A stretch of DNA of 64,000 nt from Mugil cephalus (GCF_022458985.1 NC_061785.1:6996204-7060203); one strand, 5' to 3'. Shown: positions 27,250-39,850, numbered from the stretch's first letter. Numbers and translations are program-made. Notes: generated by a model from the letters alone, not told the origin.

Positions 27250-27690
27250 TCCCCAATATTAGGAGAGAACATACCTGTAACAGGTTAATGACCTCGCACT
27301 TTCCACACCATTTCACTTATCGGGCCGTGGCTGGGAAAGAGCTAAACGCTTCCCTCCCAGTTCACTGAATTATGAATTAGCCAAAAAGGTGAGGCGATTA
27401 AAGATGCAACGTTTTCGTGGTTTTGGCCAATGGACGTCCTCCTCGCTAAAGCTCCGGTGGGATCCCTTCAACCATTTGCTGAAACGTGTCTTGACATCCA
27501 TTACGGGCGGCATGAATATTGGAGGAGGAGAACAAATAATCCGGAAATTACCAATCGAAGAGGGAGAAAATTACTGCGCAGTGTAAATAAAACCAACATC
27601 AGAGTCATATGCATTGATGAATAATTAAACTACGCATTGGAGAGCAATGAATCGTGGGTATGTTAAATTATTTGTCATGAAATAATGGAA
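27250..27690. promoter_or_regulatory. Candidate conserved non-coding element
   Basis: Unique block with ACAGGTTAATGACCTCGCAC, CTGAATTATGAATTAGCC and GAATAATTAAACTACGC. Many TAAT/ATTA cores and no repeats. Judged by texture only. Confidence 0.25.
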
Positions 27691-30600
27691 ATGTTTCAGC
27701 GTGATTTTCGGCAGAATTGGCCTTTTCGGCATCCGGCGCGTACAGTGGCCAAGGAGTGTCAGCCCCTTTCAGCCTTAACCGTGCCGTTAACGAGCACTGA
27801 CAGGTCACATGGCTCAAAACTGAGATGTCTGAATAATCGGAACAAATGCTAAATCGTCGCAAAACGGCTCAGAGTGAAGTGTTTGTGCGTGCGGTGAAAT
27901 TGAATTGTGCTTCCATTATAGCAAGTATTTGACTTTTAATGCACCAAAGTGTTCATTGGGTGTCCCTTCCTGCAGAGAACTTTCCCCATTATCCCTCTTG
28001 CCACAGCATAATGTGAAATCCTTTAAGCAGTTTAAGTTACATTTGAACTTTTCGGCAATCCAAAACATTGTATTCCTCGTAAATATGCGCCTTCTGCCGA
28101 GCACAAATGAGCAGGATAAAGACTGACGCCTCGTCTTAATTCTGCTCTAAATTGGAAAGTTGTGAGTCTGATCATGGTCTGTTGGTTGAGGCTGAGGCCA
28201 CCAGGGAGAGCTGTGCTTGTTTCTCAGAAGAGACACACTGGAAGGAACCACTCCAGGAGCTCCGGCCTTAAAATAAAGAAAGTAATGATGGCAACCTGTC
28301 TTTAAAAATTAGCTTTACCGTCCCCCCCCATGTTGAAAACGTCACTTCAAGGGGATCGTAGGGATTATTCTTCTTCCTGCAATCACCCATTAAAACCGGT
28401 GTGTTCTTGTTTTTTAAAAAGAGGAACAGTTATTTGTATTGTTTTTTTTTTTTTTAACCTGGCAAAGGAATTATGTACATGAAACCTCTGCTGGCTGTGA
28501 GGTTGTTGGGGTCTGTTGCTTCCACTGGCCATTAACTGGGGATTAGTGCTGGTGGGCCACACATTTCTTTGTAGTAAGTAATTCCTCAATCTTCCCTGCT
28601 ATAGAAAATCAGGAAGCAATCACAGAAGAAACCGTTGCAGATGGCCCAGACAGGACGGAAGCATACAACTGTTTTTTTTTCTTTTTCTTTTTTTCTAAAA
28701 AATTCAGTTGCAATTAAGAGTACCTGGAGTGGCTGCAGCCATTGTGTAAACTTAGCATATCAGAAAATCTGATGGGACATCGGAATTAGCAGCCCACGGT
28801 GCAGTTGTGCTTAAAAATGAAAGGGAGGGAAGGAGGGAAGGGGAAAAGGGGGTAACAGGGAGATCAAATATTCCTCTTCTTTTTCTTTCTGCTTTTATTT
28901 TTTTTTTTGTTTATAAGCTCGTGGAGTCAGCACAGTTGCCGCCCATATATACCTGTCACACTATATACTTTAGTGGGTTCAAGGCTGTAAATTCAACTGT
29001 AAAAGTTGTTGGAGAGGAGATCACGACGATGTCAGACATATGTGCATCGTGACAACTCAAGAATTTAGTGTATACATGCTAGTGAGAGTGATGTCTGGGC
29101 GCGAATCATTAGACAGAAGAGACATTTCTAGCTATCAGTGGCGCACGGTATGTTGCAGGTTGCTGACCCCTTGCAGGAAAAGTCTGATGCTAAATAGATT
29201 TCTCCACTAATCTTGGGCTTTTTAGGACGCGCATTCTTCAATTTAGGGGATAACACTTGCAAAAGTCTTACGATTACCCAGGTTTTTGTGCGCAGAGGCC
29301 ACACAAGAGGGCAGTTTGTGTGAGGCTTCCTCCAGTGTTGTTTCTGGTAAACTGTTAGCATGTCGCCCAAGCCAACCATATGGTGTTGTATATAGTGCGC
29401 AGTGTTTCCCCCCTCCTTTCCTAGACCTGTTTCTGTAGTTTTGCTCTCAAATCACTGACTTTGTAAAACCAGGGGCAGCTCAAATTGAAGGCTGGAGATT
29501 GCGCTGGTATTTGGAGTTTGCACGTAAACTGAGGAGAGTTTTTAAGGGCCGCGGTGGGTGTTTACTCGGTTTAGCTTGACGTGGAGTCAAAGAGCACAAA
29601 CATATGAATTATCTCTTTTACGGGGTGCAGTTGTGCCTTGACAGCTTTGGTTTCTCCTGGCGAGGAGTCTATAAAGCCGCGTGTTCGGTCAATGTAAAGT
29701 CTTTCCGATTATGCCGTTTTGAAAATACCGAGATTATTTCGGATCATCTGTAAGACGGTGACATTGATCACCAATACGGCGGCTTTTCTGGTCTGTGGTG
29801 GTTTCTTAGCGGGCTGGGAAAAGCTAATAAACTGAAAAAGAAGTGTAGCCATGGCAACCGTCTACACAACAAACAAGATAATAAATGTAAAAAATGTGTT
29901 TCTACAAAAGGACTTATTCAGTTTTATTATCTATTTAACTGTAAGTATGTTTGCCTACAGAAACCACCACAAAGGTTCTTATTTTATAGGTTATCTATAC
30001 CCTAAACATCCAGATTAGATTAGATTAGATTAGATTCGATTCGATTAGAAATCAGTCATTCTGGTCTGTTAAAGTTCTCAGAAGACTTATAAATCAGCAA
30101 AAAAAAAAAAAAACATTTAACAAGCCATTTTGTCTCTGCTCAATTGCAGTGTATTTATCTGTGGTATTTCAAAATTACCTTATTAATTTAGCTACATAAA
30201 CCATTTGGTGTCTGTTGGATAAGTGACAGTTCAGATGTTCGATAAGTAAGTAATTAACTCCACTATGTTGGTGGTATATCAATACTGAACAAAAAGCCTT
30301 TAGTACTGTACCTCTTGAATCCTCACACAATCCAGTCCCTCATACATTTAGGATATGGTTGAAGATTTTATGGCTGTGACTGAAAATCATTGTTTTTCAC
30401 CCACATTTAAAAATACAATGATTGCTGACTGCTACGGGAAAGTCACAGTTTTATGGAAATTTTTCAACATCAACAGAAACTATGGAATACTTCAAATCTG
30501 GGTAACTAGAGTAACAAGATTACAGAAGAACAGTGGCACACAGCGTCCTAACAGATATATAGCTCTTCAGTCTACGTGAGTCTACGTGTCTTATTCAGAT

Positions 30601-31480
30601 CAAACAGAAGGTTAGCAAAATATTTCCAGGTAGACTCACGTTCAGAGCCCAAGTTGATCTCAGGCAGGCCGGTGCCAAAAGGTGTAAGGACCAGGTGGGT
30701 CGGGCTGCAAAATCGGTTTGGGATATCAGGGGTCAGATGACGTCATAGATGTCGTTAAGGAGGACGTCGTTGTATGGTGACAAAGGAAAGTGGAGGCGGA
30801 AGAGAGGTTAGCAGTTTAGTGGTAAGCGGTTTTGTTTGGATTTTATTCTCTGGATAAATTGGTAAAAGCTGTATAATTTTTAGTAAGTTATTTTTGCCCA
30901 CTATACGAATGTCTGGATTGAACTCGAATTTAGTCATTTTATTACTTTCTTTTTCACAAATAATGTGTTGTCATTGTGTTTTTTGTCTTTTGTGGAGAAA
31001 TAAAAATAAATTAAATTCACGTTGTCTCACAACGGCCGATGTCATGTTTGTTTGTATGTGTTAATAAAGTTAAAAAAAAACACAAGCCGATCGTAGCCCA
31101 AGCAGAAGGGAGCCAAACATACATATATATTTATGGCCGAACATATAGGTGACGTCATCTACAAGCGCCGGATACTCCCCGAGCATATCTTGAAGGTCAC
31201 TAACATAATAACAAATCCAAATTTTTACAGTACATTATGAATATGTTTATAAAGTGAACTATCCTTTTACAAAACATTTTATGCGCAATAGAAAAAAATC
31301 TTAATGAGGATATGAAACACTAAACGTAGTTATGATCATTTAAATAAGGTCTCTCGTACAAGTTTTAACACTAATGGCGAAACCAATTTCAAAATCTTGC
31401 CATTTACGTTTCACTGTTAAAATACAGGGTGCCGCCATAGCTGTTGTTGGACGTGACGTCATTGGAGTGGTAACTAGGTA
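27690..31480. other. Gene-free region
   Basis: No coding gene seen. Contains the GATTA repeat at 30012 and T/A tracts at about 28441 and 30100. No transposon recognised with confidence. Confidence 0.45.
30012..30048 (+). repeat. GATTA pentanucleotide repeat
   Basis: Five GATTA units, then two GATTC units. Confidence 0.85.
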
Positions 31481-31482
31481 CA

Positions 31483-31707
31483 TTGAAAATGACAGGGAAA
31501 GAGGAACAGATTATGAAACCAACTAAAGGAGGCATGTTCTGCATTGCTCCTGGAAGTTCACATGAGTTTTATAAAGTTAAAGACGGGGAAGGAGGAACCT
31601 GTGCATTTCCATCATTTATCACTGACCACCTGTTCTCCCATGTTGGCTGGCTGCACTCAGTTAGGAAGAATCTGAAATTGAAATTTGCATTTTGCACTGG
31701 ATCATAA
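31483..31707 (+). pseudogene. Possible second decayed THAP-like fragment
   Basis: The open frame has FCIAPGSSHEFYKVKDGEGG and later WLHSVRKNLKLKFAFCTGS. This weakly recalls the THAP order (Cys-x-Ala-Pro-Gly, FYKVK, a Trp-Leu helix, a C-terminal basic block), but the second Cys and the Cys-x2-His pair are not in place. A TGACGTCATTGG stretch precedes it, as at the 34.8-kb fragment. No other evidence of a gene. Confidence 0.25.
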
Positions 31708-32295
31708 GAAGGTTCTAAGTAGAGCTTCAACATTCCAAAAAGAAGAAATGGGCCTAAAAATTCTGAACAAGAAATTCATTGAAAACAGCAATTTAACTGA
31801 AATAGGCAGTTCATTCATCAGCTGAACAAGTTTAAGAATGGGTTAGGGCTAAAGAGCGGTGGAGCTACTTATTACTGAGTGCTGTGTTGACACTTTTGAG
31901 GGAGTTTTCTTTTTTTTTGAGCAGTGGTCTTAAACATTTGATCGTCTGACCAGCCACCATGAAGTGCTGCCGACCGTCTCCTCACTGCTGTGTCCTCCTC
32001 TGAATCTCTTTTTCAACCCTCCTTCTTGTCAGTGTCTCACACACGTAGGCCACTGGATTAGTTGACAGAAACATCTCTCTTTCGGCCTCGTCCTCTGACA
32101 TATTTTCTCCTAAACTGCATCGTCTTCAATAGCGACCAAAGCGACTAACACATCTAATGACGTAGGGCGTGAGGTGAAATGAAGATGACGGAGTTCACCC
32201 CAAAACGTATCGCAAATGCATTTCGATATTATGTTTGAAATGTGTACACATATACTATGTTGGAGTCTGTCCCGTTTGTTTCTTGTCCTCTTTAA

Positions 32296-32700
32296 CCGTT
32301 TAAGACCTAAACATCTGCCTGCGGATAAAAAAAAAAAAAGTCTGCAGTATTTGAATTACCGTAACTCTCTGATGAAGTGTGGCTAAACACTGGGAAGTTG
32401 TGCTTTCTGGAAAAAAGCTGCCATTGCAGTAATTATGATGCTCCACTGCTGCCGGCTGCAGGTTGGGGAGTGACGCAAGACTGGGTAGCCCCAGGAAGAG
32501 AGAGTTGTTTGGAGGAATTTGTTGGTAAAAACAAAGTTAGTTATACCCTTGAGATGTCACAAATGTGTTAAGTGTTCCCAGTGTTAAGTCACAGTTTGAA
32601 TTTTGTCAGTAGCGCCAACTACTGTGACTTACGGTAATTCAGAAAACGTGAGCTTTAAGAAAGTGTAATTTTGTCACATTGCTGCCATCTACAGTTTTGT
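32296..32700. mobile_element. Degenerate dispersed repeat
   Basis: CCGTTTAAGACCTAAACATC at the left and AATTACCGTAACTCTCTGAT inside are recurrent fish repeat landmarks. The rest is non-coding (TTTTGTCAGTAGCGCCAACT). Limits and class are uncertain. Confidence 0.35.
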
Positions 32701-32789
32701 TCTGTGTCTCAGTGTCGTGTGACCCCCCCTGGAAATAAGCATAGCTGTTACTTTTATTGATTAATTGAAAGTTAATGTCTTCTATGTCA

Positions 32790-32885
32790 TTTTCGCATTT
32801 TGCAAATTCATCCCGTGGGCCGGAGGAGACCCTCTGGCGGGCCGGTTTTGGGCCGCAGACCACATGTTTGACACCCTTGCTGTAG
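32790..32885 (-). mobile_element. hAT-type terminal fragment
   Basis: GGAGACCCTCTGGCGGGCCG, GGGCCGCAGACCACATGTTT and GACACCCTTG together form the reverse complement of the familiar hAT end (CAAGGGTGTCAAACATG...GGCCCGCCAGAGGG). Only one end is present. Confidence 0.6.
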
Positions 32886-33328
32886 ACCCTTCTTGTGAAC
32901 GCTGTGCACCCACATCACTATGTTCTGGAGCTGTCATAAGATATCAAGATATTAAAGAAAGAAATATATATATATTTGACTTGACACAGACCCATCGATT
33001 TAGATCCTTAGATCCTGTGAGTTACGGACTCAAACACGGTACGCTGCAGGCATCATTTGTCAGGCTGCTAGCACAGAGATGGATCTCAGTAAATTGGAAA
33101 CAGAAAACTGTGCCAACAAACTCAAATCTAACGACTGATGTGATTAAATATATGGAATTAGAGAAAAATTCCTTTAAAAAGCAGGACATTTTATAGATTA
33201 CTTTTGCACGGTTCAGTCTGAACTCTCCATTAGACTTTTGTGTTTCTAACTGCTGCACCCGTCACCTCTTGTTGTTGCGATGTTTTTGCAATCACCGCTT
33301 TCACATGCCATGCTATCTTTTCCTTTAG

Positions 33329-33437
33329 CCAGGCACCAACCAGCTCTGTGACCCAGCTGGACGAGGCCTCGGAGCCACGGCTCTCATCAGATTATCAGTC
33401 GCTGGGTTGCACGTCACTCTGCCAGAGATCTGATTAA
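33329..33437 (+). other. Orphan terminal-exon-like open segment
   Basis: A polypyrimidine tract and TTTAG acceptor at 33328 are followed by 35 codons ending TAA: QAPTSSVTQLDEASEPRL then SSDYQSLGCTSLCQRSD. Many third positions are G or C, unlike the AT-rich surroundings. No upstream exon, homologue or poly(A) signal could be recognised. It may be a last exon of an unidentified gene, or chance. Confidence 0.25.
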
Positions 33438-34817
33438 CGGCATCTGTGAAAGAGAAAAGTCAAGCGTGAGCATGGGAACTGGCTGTGAGTGAATGGTCTT
33501 TTTTTTTCTTTTTTTTTTACGAGCCACACGGGAGACCCACGTGCAATGCGGGTACCCGCTTTGTTTAAATTTTATATCATGGAATTTGATCACACATCTA
33601 GTAATTGCTTGCTCAAATGTATTCACATCATGACAAATTCTCTATTAGTTTTAGAGAAATGTGAGATTGTTATCTAAAAACTAGTGCATTTTAAGGCTTA
33701 CATAAATGTGACAGTAAATGTTTTTACCTTCAAACATCAACTAAACCAAATTTCTCCCAAATACAAGAAACTAGGTGTTCCATCATCTTCAAAGCCCACG
33801 GAAAAGTAAAGAGAGGTGTGTTTTCCCCTCAGAGGGGCCTCTTTCCTGCACAAACTGACCGAGTACCAAGGTGGTTGAAAGAGGGCAAATAGAAGAAGAA
33901 GGTGGGGGGGAAGGGGGCTGGAACTTTTTGTGGCAGGGTACCAAAGATAAGAAGCTGGTTTGTAGCTCAGGTGACAGTATTAGCCTTTAGCTGGGGCTGT
34001 TGACTTCCCTCCATATGTTGGAAGTGTCCTTGAACATTTAACTGCAACATGAATTCCTCCCGATGAGTTCAGCCCCCAAATGAACCAATAACCCGACGCC
34101 CCTTGAATCCTTAATGATTCCTTAATGGTTTGCAACAAAAAGAAAGAAAGAAAAAACATCACTGTCAGTCATCACAGGAGAAAGAGCTTAGAGCCCAGTC
34201 ACATTGGTGCTTATCTGTCATCAGACATTAATGAAGGGTCCTGGCCTTACCACCTGTTCTGCGCATTTTAGTGCCACGCAGATGTTTTTGTAGCTGGAGG
34301 GGGACGTCACTCGAGGCCAGCTGTGGTTGTCCTGTGCGGTATGTACAGCGCCCGTTCAATTAGCCCTGCCTCTGTAGCAGTAGTAGCAGCAGTAGTAGTA
34401 ATAACAATAACAACATAATTCTTCTCTGTTCTTTGTTTAAAGGTATGCGCACCTGAACATGTCCTCATGGGGACATACAGGTGCAGAAGCAACAGAAAAC
34501 TGTTTGTTCCTCTGCTGCCCAGCAAAGGTACTTTTATTTAATGCCTTTGGGGCCTAAAAAGTAGGTGGTTCTTTCAGCTTTTTATTTTATGTGTGTTGTG
34601 TGTTACATTTTACTAACTTTATCTCACTGCAGCATGAACTGTTGTAAATGTTATTACAAGTTTTTCTATAGAGGGTATGCATGTGACGTCACAGCAAGTG
34701 AAGTCTCCGTGGTTACGGGCACTGAGAGGCAAAGAGCATGGAGATTAGCAGCATTAGTTTCAATCATTAGCGTCTTTAGCGTCTCTAAATTGTAAAATGA
34801 ATTAGAATAAAAAAAAG

Positions 34818-34925
34818 GTGAAGAGCTGTTGTGGGATTGACTGTACCAACAGATTTGAAAAGCAGTCGGAGATATATTTTTACCAAGTTGCAACCTCCAA
34901 AAGGGAGCAAATCCCCATAGACCCC
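34818..34925 (+). pseudogene. Decayed THAP-domain-like fragment
   Basis: The open frame begins MKSCCGIDCTNRFEKQ and continues IYFYQVATSKRE. The C-x3-C spacing, the CTNR block and the aromatic FYQV/KR stretch resemble the start of a THAP zinc finger (C2CH), which is common in P-element-derived and other transposon genes. The distal Cys-x2-His half is missing because family B repeat sequence follows. A TGACGTCAC-containing stretch lies about 130 bases upstream. Short and low certainty. Confidence 0.4.
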
Positions 34926-35165
34926 CATGTTAAAAAGCTCAACTTTACAGCATTATTAAACAAGTTTACAGCCTGGTACAAAAAACAGTTTTGGTCTCAG
35001 TGGTTTATTTCACCATTCATGACTCACTTTGAGTGACCGACAGTAGCCTGCGCTAACATCCATGGAATATCGGAATATTTGCTTGTGGGTGGAGTAAAGT
35101 TCATCCAACATGGCGAGCACGGGCTCCGCCCACTTTGGGCTTCATTTTTGAGGTACGACTCCCAA
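34890..35165 (-). mobile_element. Dispersed fish repeat (family B), minus orientation
   Basis: Reverse complement of the family B blocks at 10440-10915 (CCTCCAAAAGGGAGCAAATC, CAGCCTGGTACAAAAAACAG, TGGGTGGAGTAAAGTTCATC, GGGCTCCGCCCACTTTGGGC). Its right side merges into a THAP-like open segment. Confidence 0.6.
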
Positions 35166-35839
35166 AGGAGAGAGAAATACGGTAAATGGATCGCTGCATT
35201 AGAAGAAACAACCGGAATCTATGCACAGAAACCTGGTGTTGTGGTTCACATTTAGTGTCAGGTTATATTAATTTATGCTGTATTTTTTTGATGAGGTCAT
35301 ACCTTAAATTACTTCTTAAGTTACATTCTGGAGGGCTGTCAGAGAAGTTTGTTTATTTCAGTTCCAACAATAAATAACAATAAAACAATAAATGGTAAAT
35401 GATTGCTCCTCGCCATCCGGTCTGACGCTACAGTATTGTATGGCTAACGCTACTTCTCAGTAAAGCTCTTAGCGTTAGCACCTTTTATTCAGCTACATTT
35501 ATCATAACTGAAAAAAACAAAAACTAATTTAAAACTGGGCCTAACCTACTTTTCCAAATGCATACTGGTTTGCACGGATCATTCTCCAGTCCATTTGTCC
35601 TTAATTTGATCTGATAATGCACATTTTTCCTGGTCTCGCTGTATTTATTCATTTCGACACATTTTTGCCACTCAGGGTGGCATGGCCCAAGGCAGCAGTG
35701 ATGTCAGTGCATACCCTCTGTTATAGTTACAAACACAACACCCTCTGTACAGGAACAGACACCCGCATGGCTGTTGTTTGTATAACCCAGCAACTGTAGC
35801 ACAGGAAGTCAGGTAGAAACCCTGTGGTTGGTCTGCAGC

Positions 35840-36310
35840 AGACACTCCCTGTGTCCGAACACCCTGAAAATGTAGGGTTGCACCACATAGTGAGCTCAAT
35901 CCCAGCAGCTTTCGGACACTTCGGACGCAGTTAATGATGTCACTGCTGTCGCATCCTTACGTGTCCCATTGTAATTTATTACAATGGGACTAAAACGTGA
36001 TGATTTTGTAAACAAATATTTGTGATGTTCATGAAATAATAAATAAAATTGTGTTATTTTCATGGCGAAACTTCAAAATGTGTCTCACTAACAGCCATTG
36101 ATGGCGCTGGCCACTAGAGACGCAATGCATGATGGGATGTCCACCACCACCATCGGATGGTCACTAGTTTTTGCAGTGCTTTATGGAAAATTTAGAGTCC
36201 ACTATGTAGGGCATAGAATTTAATCACTAAGGTGTTGGACACCACTACAAAATGGTGTAACCCCCCTATATAGTGTATATAGGGCCCTATATATATAAAT
36301 TAGGGGGGCG
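35840..36310. mobile_element. Non-autonomous DNA element (family D)
   Basis: Begins CTCCCTGTGTCCGAACACCC and GTTGCACCACATAGTGAGCT, and ends in ACCCCCCTATATAGTGTATA near 36280. It contains CACTAGAGACGCAATGCATG and ATGATGGGATGTCC, known from fish elements with a CACTATATAGGG-type end. Termini are degenerate and no target duplication could be fixed. Confidence 0.5.
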
Positions 36311-36344
36311 AATTATTTAGTTAGTTCAATTTAAACTCCACAGA

Positions 36345-36600
36345 GCAACACCGATCAGCCACAACATTAAAACCACAACGGGGGAAGTAACTCACATTGA
36401 ATCATCTTGTGACAATTCAGTGCTCTGCTGGGAAACCTTTGGACCTGGCATTTATTCATGTGGATGTTACTTAGTCATGTACCACCCACCTAGACCAGAC
36501 ACAGGCACACGCACCCCAAAGCAATAGATGCTCATTGACAGTTACACAAGGCAATGACCAGACCTGGTTCTTGCAGTGGGTGTCATGTGCATATTGTAGT
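36345..36600 (+). mobile_element. Family A element, left part only
   Basis: CACCGATCAGCCACAACATT followed by the family body (CATCTTGTGACAATTCAGTG, TTCATGTGGATGTTACTTAG, GTACCACCCACCTAGACCAG). The right terminus is not found. Confidence 0.6.
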
Positions 36601-39125
36601 TGCTCTGTCCAAAGTGGATCTTTTATAAGGGTCGTGCAGTGAGTGAAGGTAAATGTTAGCTCTCTCTGTCCTGAAGCATGGGCCCCGCCTCCTTCTTATT
36701 ACATGCTTTTTTCTGAGGGGAATTTTACCTGAACTTTATCTGCGCCAACCAACCATGTAAGCCTTGTGCAGCAGAAATAGAGCGGCCTTGTGTACGAGAC
36801 ATGGCAGAGGCGAAGGTATGAAAATGTTCCCTTCCCTTCCGGCTCCTTCTGCTGTGATCAGCGTGAGCCGCGAAAGTGGAAAGGGCTGACTTGTGTTTTA
36901 TCTAGCGTATTTTTAGAGGTGGCAGTTATAGACAAAGAGGACAAAAGACAAAAGGGGATGAAAACAATGAAATATTTCTCCGTCTATTGTGCGTCTCTTA
37001 TAGTTTGTAGTCTTTAATTGGACTTCCTGGAGATACCTGCCTACAGGCCAAAGCACACGTGGCTGGATTTCTTTTCATTGTCACTTGAAAGAATAATGTT
37101 TGCAACATTATGTTTGACAAATGAGCATGTGGTGCTCGTTTTTACTCTTTTAAGGAGGTAAGCTGTGGTGCGGTGCACATGCCAAGGGTGGGTTCAGTTA
37201 TTTTAACGCCTCGGTTTTGTGGTCACTAATACAGCACGAAACCCACAACAGTATCATGCACATATATATTAAAAATGTATCTCGTGTTTGCTCTTCAAAC
37301 TCAGAATCCCCAAAGAGGGTATATAGTCTATGATTAAAGTCGAACCGTCAAAATAAACTGTCTCCAGTCCTCGGATGAAGGATTCCTCCTCCTTTGAGAA
37401 CAAAAGACGAACCACGAAACGAGGAGAAAGGTGGGAATGGAAGTCCACAATTTAGCCTCGTTTTAATGACCTGCGGTTCGGGTTTCCCCGCCACATTTCC
37501 TAACATGTAAAAATGGCCTCTCGCCGTCTGCTCCCAACGGCCGTCCCTGCTCGTGCTGTACAAACATTTCTCTGCATTTTTATTGGGCCTCTTTCATCTG
37601 CGGCAGCCATGCAGTGGCATCACATGCTCGGTGCTCACATGGCATCTGTTATGTCAAAAAAAAAAAAAAAAGGAAAGAAGGAAAGAAAGAAGGAAAAGGC
37701 CTGTCATTACACCGCTGAGGTTGGAGATTAATCTATAATTGGTTAATTCATCCGCACCACATCTTATGGGAAATGAGGAGATTCTGCATGATTCATAATG
37801 TTTCCCATTAGCCACCGCTGCTCCTTCTTAAGCCCTTAACCGGACTGCCTGTTTCACTGTGACTAGTAGTGGCAGCACAAAGGCACTTACTCTGTTTTTG
37901 GAGTCGTGCCAGCGGAGTGGGACAAATGGAGTGACCCATTCAGTGGCTCTAAATTTTTTTAAAGACCTCTTCGCTCTAGCTCGGTGCTGACACAAAAGGA
38001 GGTATTGATGTAAGGAAAGACTGAAGCTTTTGTGGCCCGGGGAAGCCGTCCTTTCACGAACCTTAATTCAAAATGCAAATGGTGGCACCTACAGTGGGCC
38101 CATTTTATTTGAGCCCCTATTTATTTATAGCGTATAACAATGCAGACTTTCAAGAAGTGGTGCCGTCCGTGGGGTTATGCAGTGAACAGAAAATACTACG
38201 TACTCTGTAATTTTCTGGCGTAGCGGGAATTCATTTTTTAAATTAGAAAGGAATCTAATTCGGGGGGCTGCAAGAAAAGAAAGACACCTACTGACCGTCT
38301 TGTTTTCTTTGCACCACCTGCTGACCTTACCCCCCCACTCCCCTCCCCTGAGTGTTTACATTCTCTCCCCCCCTTACCCACAAAGTCATTGTTTGCGTTG
38401 CAGAGAGGCTGACGGAAGCTGAAATGCCACAGGAGTCTGGCAAGACCGCGAAATGTCTCAAATTAGCTAAATGTAGGGAGGTTGTCATGCTTTAATGTTT
38501 TCTTGTGGGACTGGGTAGAGGGGTTGGCAGGAGTCTACCGTGCATAAATACTGAGGTCATAATCACAATGATAAAGGGTGTTCTAGTGAAAACAAATGCA
38601 AAACAAAAGACTGCTTTTTTACTGTATGCAGGCAGCAGTTCCGCAGTGTTTATCACACACTACATACCCTGTGTTCTTATCGGCCGTTTTGGGAACAAGT
38701 GATAATATAACCACAACACAGTCACGCATTGCACAACTACAAGTTGAGAAGCTTGCGCAGCTTCTCTTTACTCTTATTTTTAACGTTCGAACATCCCAAT
38801 TTTATTGCTTTGAAAGTCGCACGCTGCATTTTTTTGCTCGTTTCTTCAAGCCACCACATCCATTGCAATTATTGTTATTGCATTTCTTTATACATTTCCG
38901 TGGTTGTGACGGTCAGATGGCCCGACGTCTCGAGAGTCACTTTTCACATGTTTTGGAGTCTAAATCGAGAGAAAATGGGGCCTTCGCTTCCGTGCCCTCG
39001 GAAGGCTTTTACTCTGAGGTCGGCCGCAAACGAATTCCTCGAGAGGAGGAAAAACAAAGTGTTTGTCATCAGAAATTCATTAGTTTTCTGTAACTGCTTG
39101 TACTCTGGAGGGTCGTTGGTTGGGG
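36600..39125. other. Gene-free region with a candidate regulatory block
   Basis: 37725-38250 is unique, with GATTAATCTATAATTGGTTA and TGCATGATTCATAATGTTTC, and may be a non-coding regulatory element. The overlapping long frames at 38596-39265 run into a dispersed repeat and are not treated as genes. Confidence 0.35.
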
Positions 39126-39411
39126 GGGGGCTTTCCCAGCTGTCACTGGACGAGAGGCGGGGTACAACCTGGACAGGTCTCCAGTCTATCTCAGGGCTAA
39201 CGCAGAGACAGAGACAGACAACCGTTCACTCTCACGCCTACAGCCAATTTAGAATCACCAATTAACCTAACAAGCATGTCTTTGGAGACGGTGGGAGGAA
39301 ACCGGAGAACCTGGAGAGAACCCACATAGACACAGAGAGAACATGCAGACTCCACACAGAAAGATCCCAGTCGTCTGATGGATTCAAACCCAGAAACATC
39401 TCACTTTAAGG
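39125..39411 (+). mobile_element. Common teleost interspersed repeat
   Basis: CTGGACAGGTCTCCAGTCTA, CCAATTAACCTAACAAGCAT, GGTGGGAGGAAACCGGAGAA, GAGAACCCACATAGACACAG and ACATGCAGACTCCACACAGA are consecutive landmarks of a very abundant fish repeat. No intact coding frame. Confidence 0.7.
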
Positions 39412-39850
39412 CAGGGGTCTTCAATGTTCCTCAGGCTGACACCCCAGAGATTATGTAGGGACCTACTATTATATACTGAGCTCGGCCTAGTGCTATTTAT
39501 AAATATACGGTATTATTACCGTTTTGCGTTCAATATTAGGTTATTCAAATAATAAATGTTCAAATTTCAAACTTGTACAATAGTAGAGTGGCTGTGCAGC
39601 CGCTTTAAACATATCTAAATGTAGCAGGGACAGTGAATCACCAAAACATTTTGGCCTCAGTTGGTTGATGGGAGCGAGCTTCACTGTTAGTTTCTCTTCT
39701 TCAGTGTGCGTCCGGATTTCACCTGGGCACTGAACAGGCTCTCAGCTAATTGCTAGGAACCTGACAGCGTGTAATGTGCAGCCTCGTGATTGGATCAGTA
39801 GCCATAGGGGCGGGGCCTACTGAGTACAGGGGGTTTAGGATGACAGGTCA
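39412..39850. mobile_element. Family C relative, inverted and longer
   Basis: Starts GCAGGGGTCTTCAATGTTCC. CTCGGCCTAGTGCTATTTAT and CGTTTTGCGTTCAATATTAG match the reverse complement of the 26373-26699 element. It continues about 300 bases beyond that match with GC-richer sequence (GGGGCGGGGCCTACTGAG). hAT-like in its end; no coding frame. Confidence 0.5.

Noticed and set aside
32765..33196. 143-codon open frame on the plus strand
   Set aside because: Its first part is translated from a hAT terminal fragment and the rest is AT-rich with no domain.
38596..39265. Two overlapping long open frames (165 and 178 codons) on the plus strand
   Set aside because: They overlap in different frames, have no recognisable domain, and the longer ends inside a common dispersed repeat.
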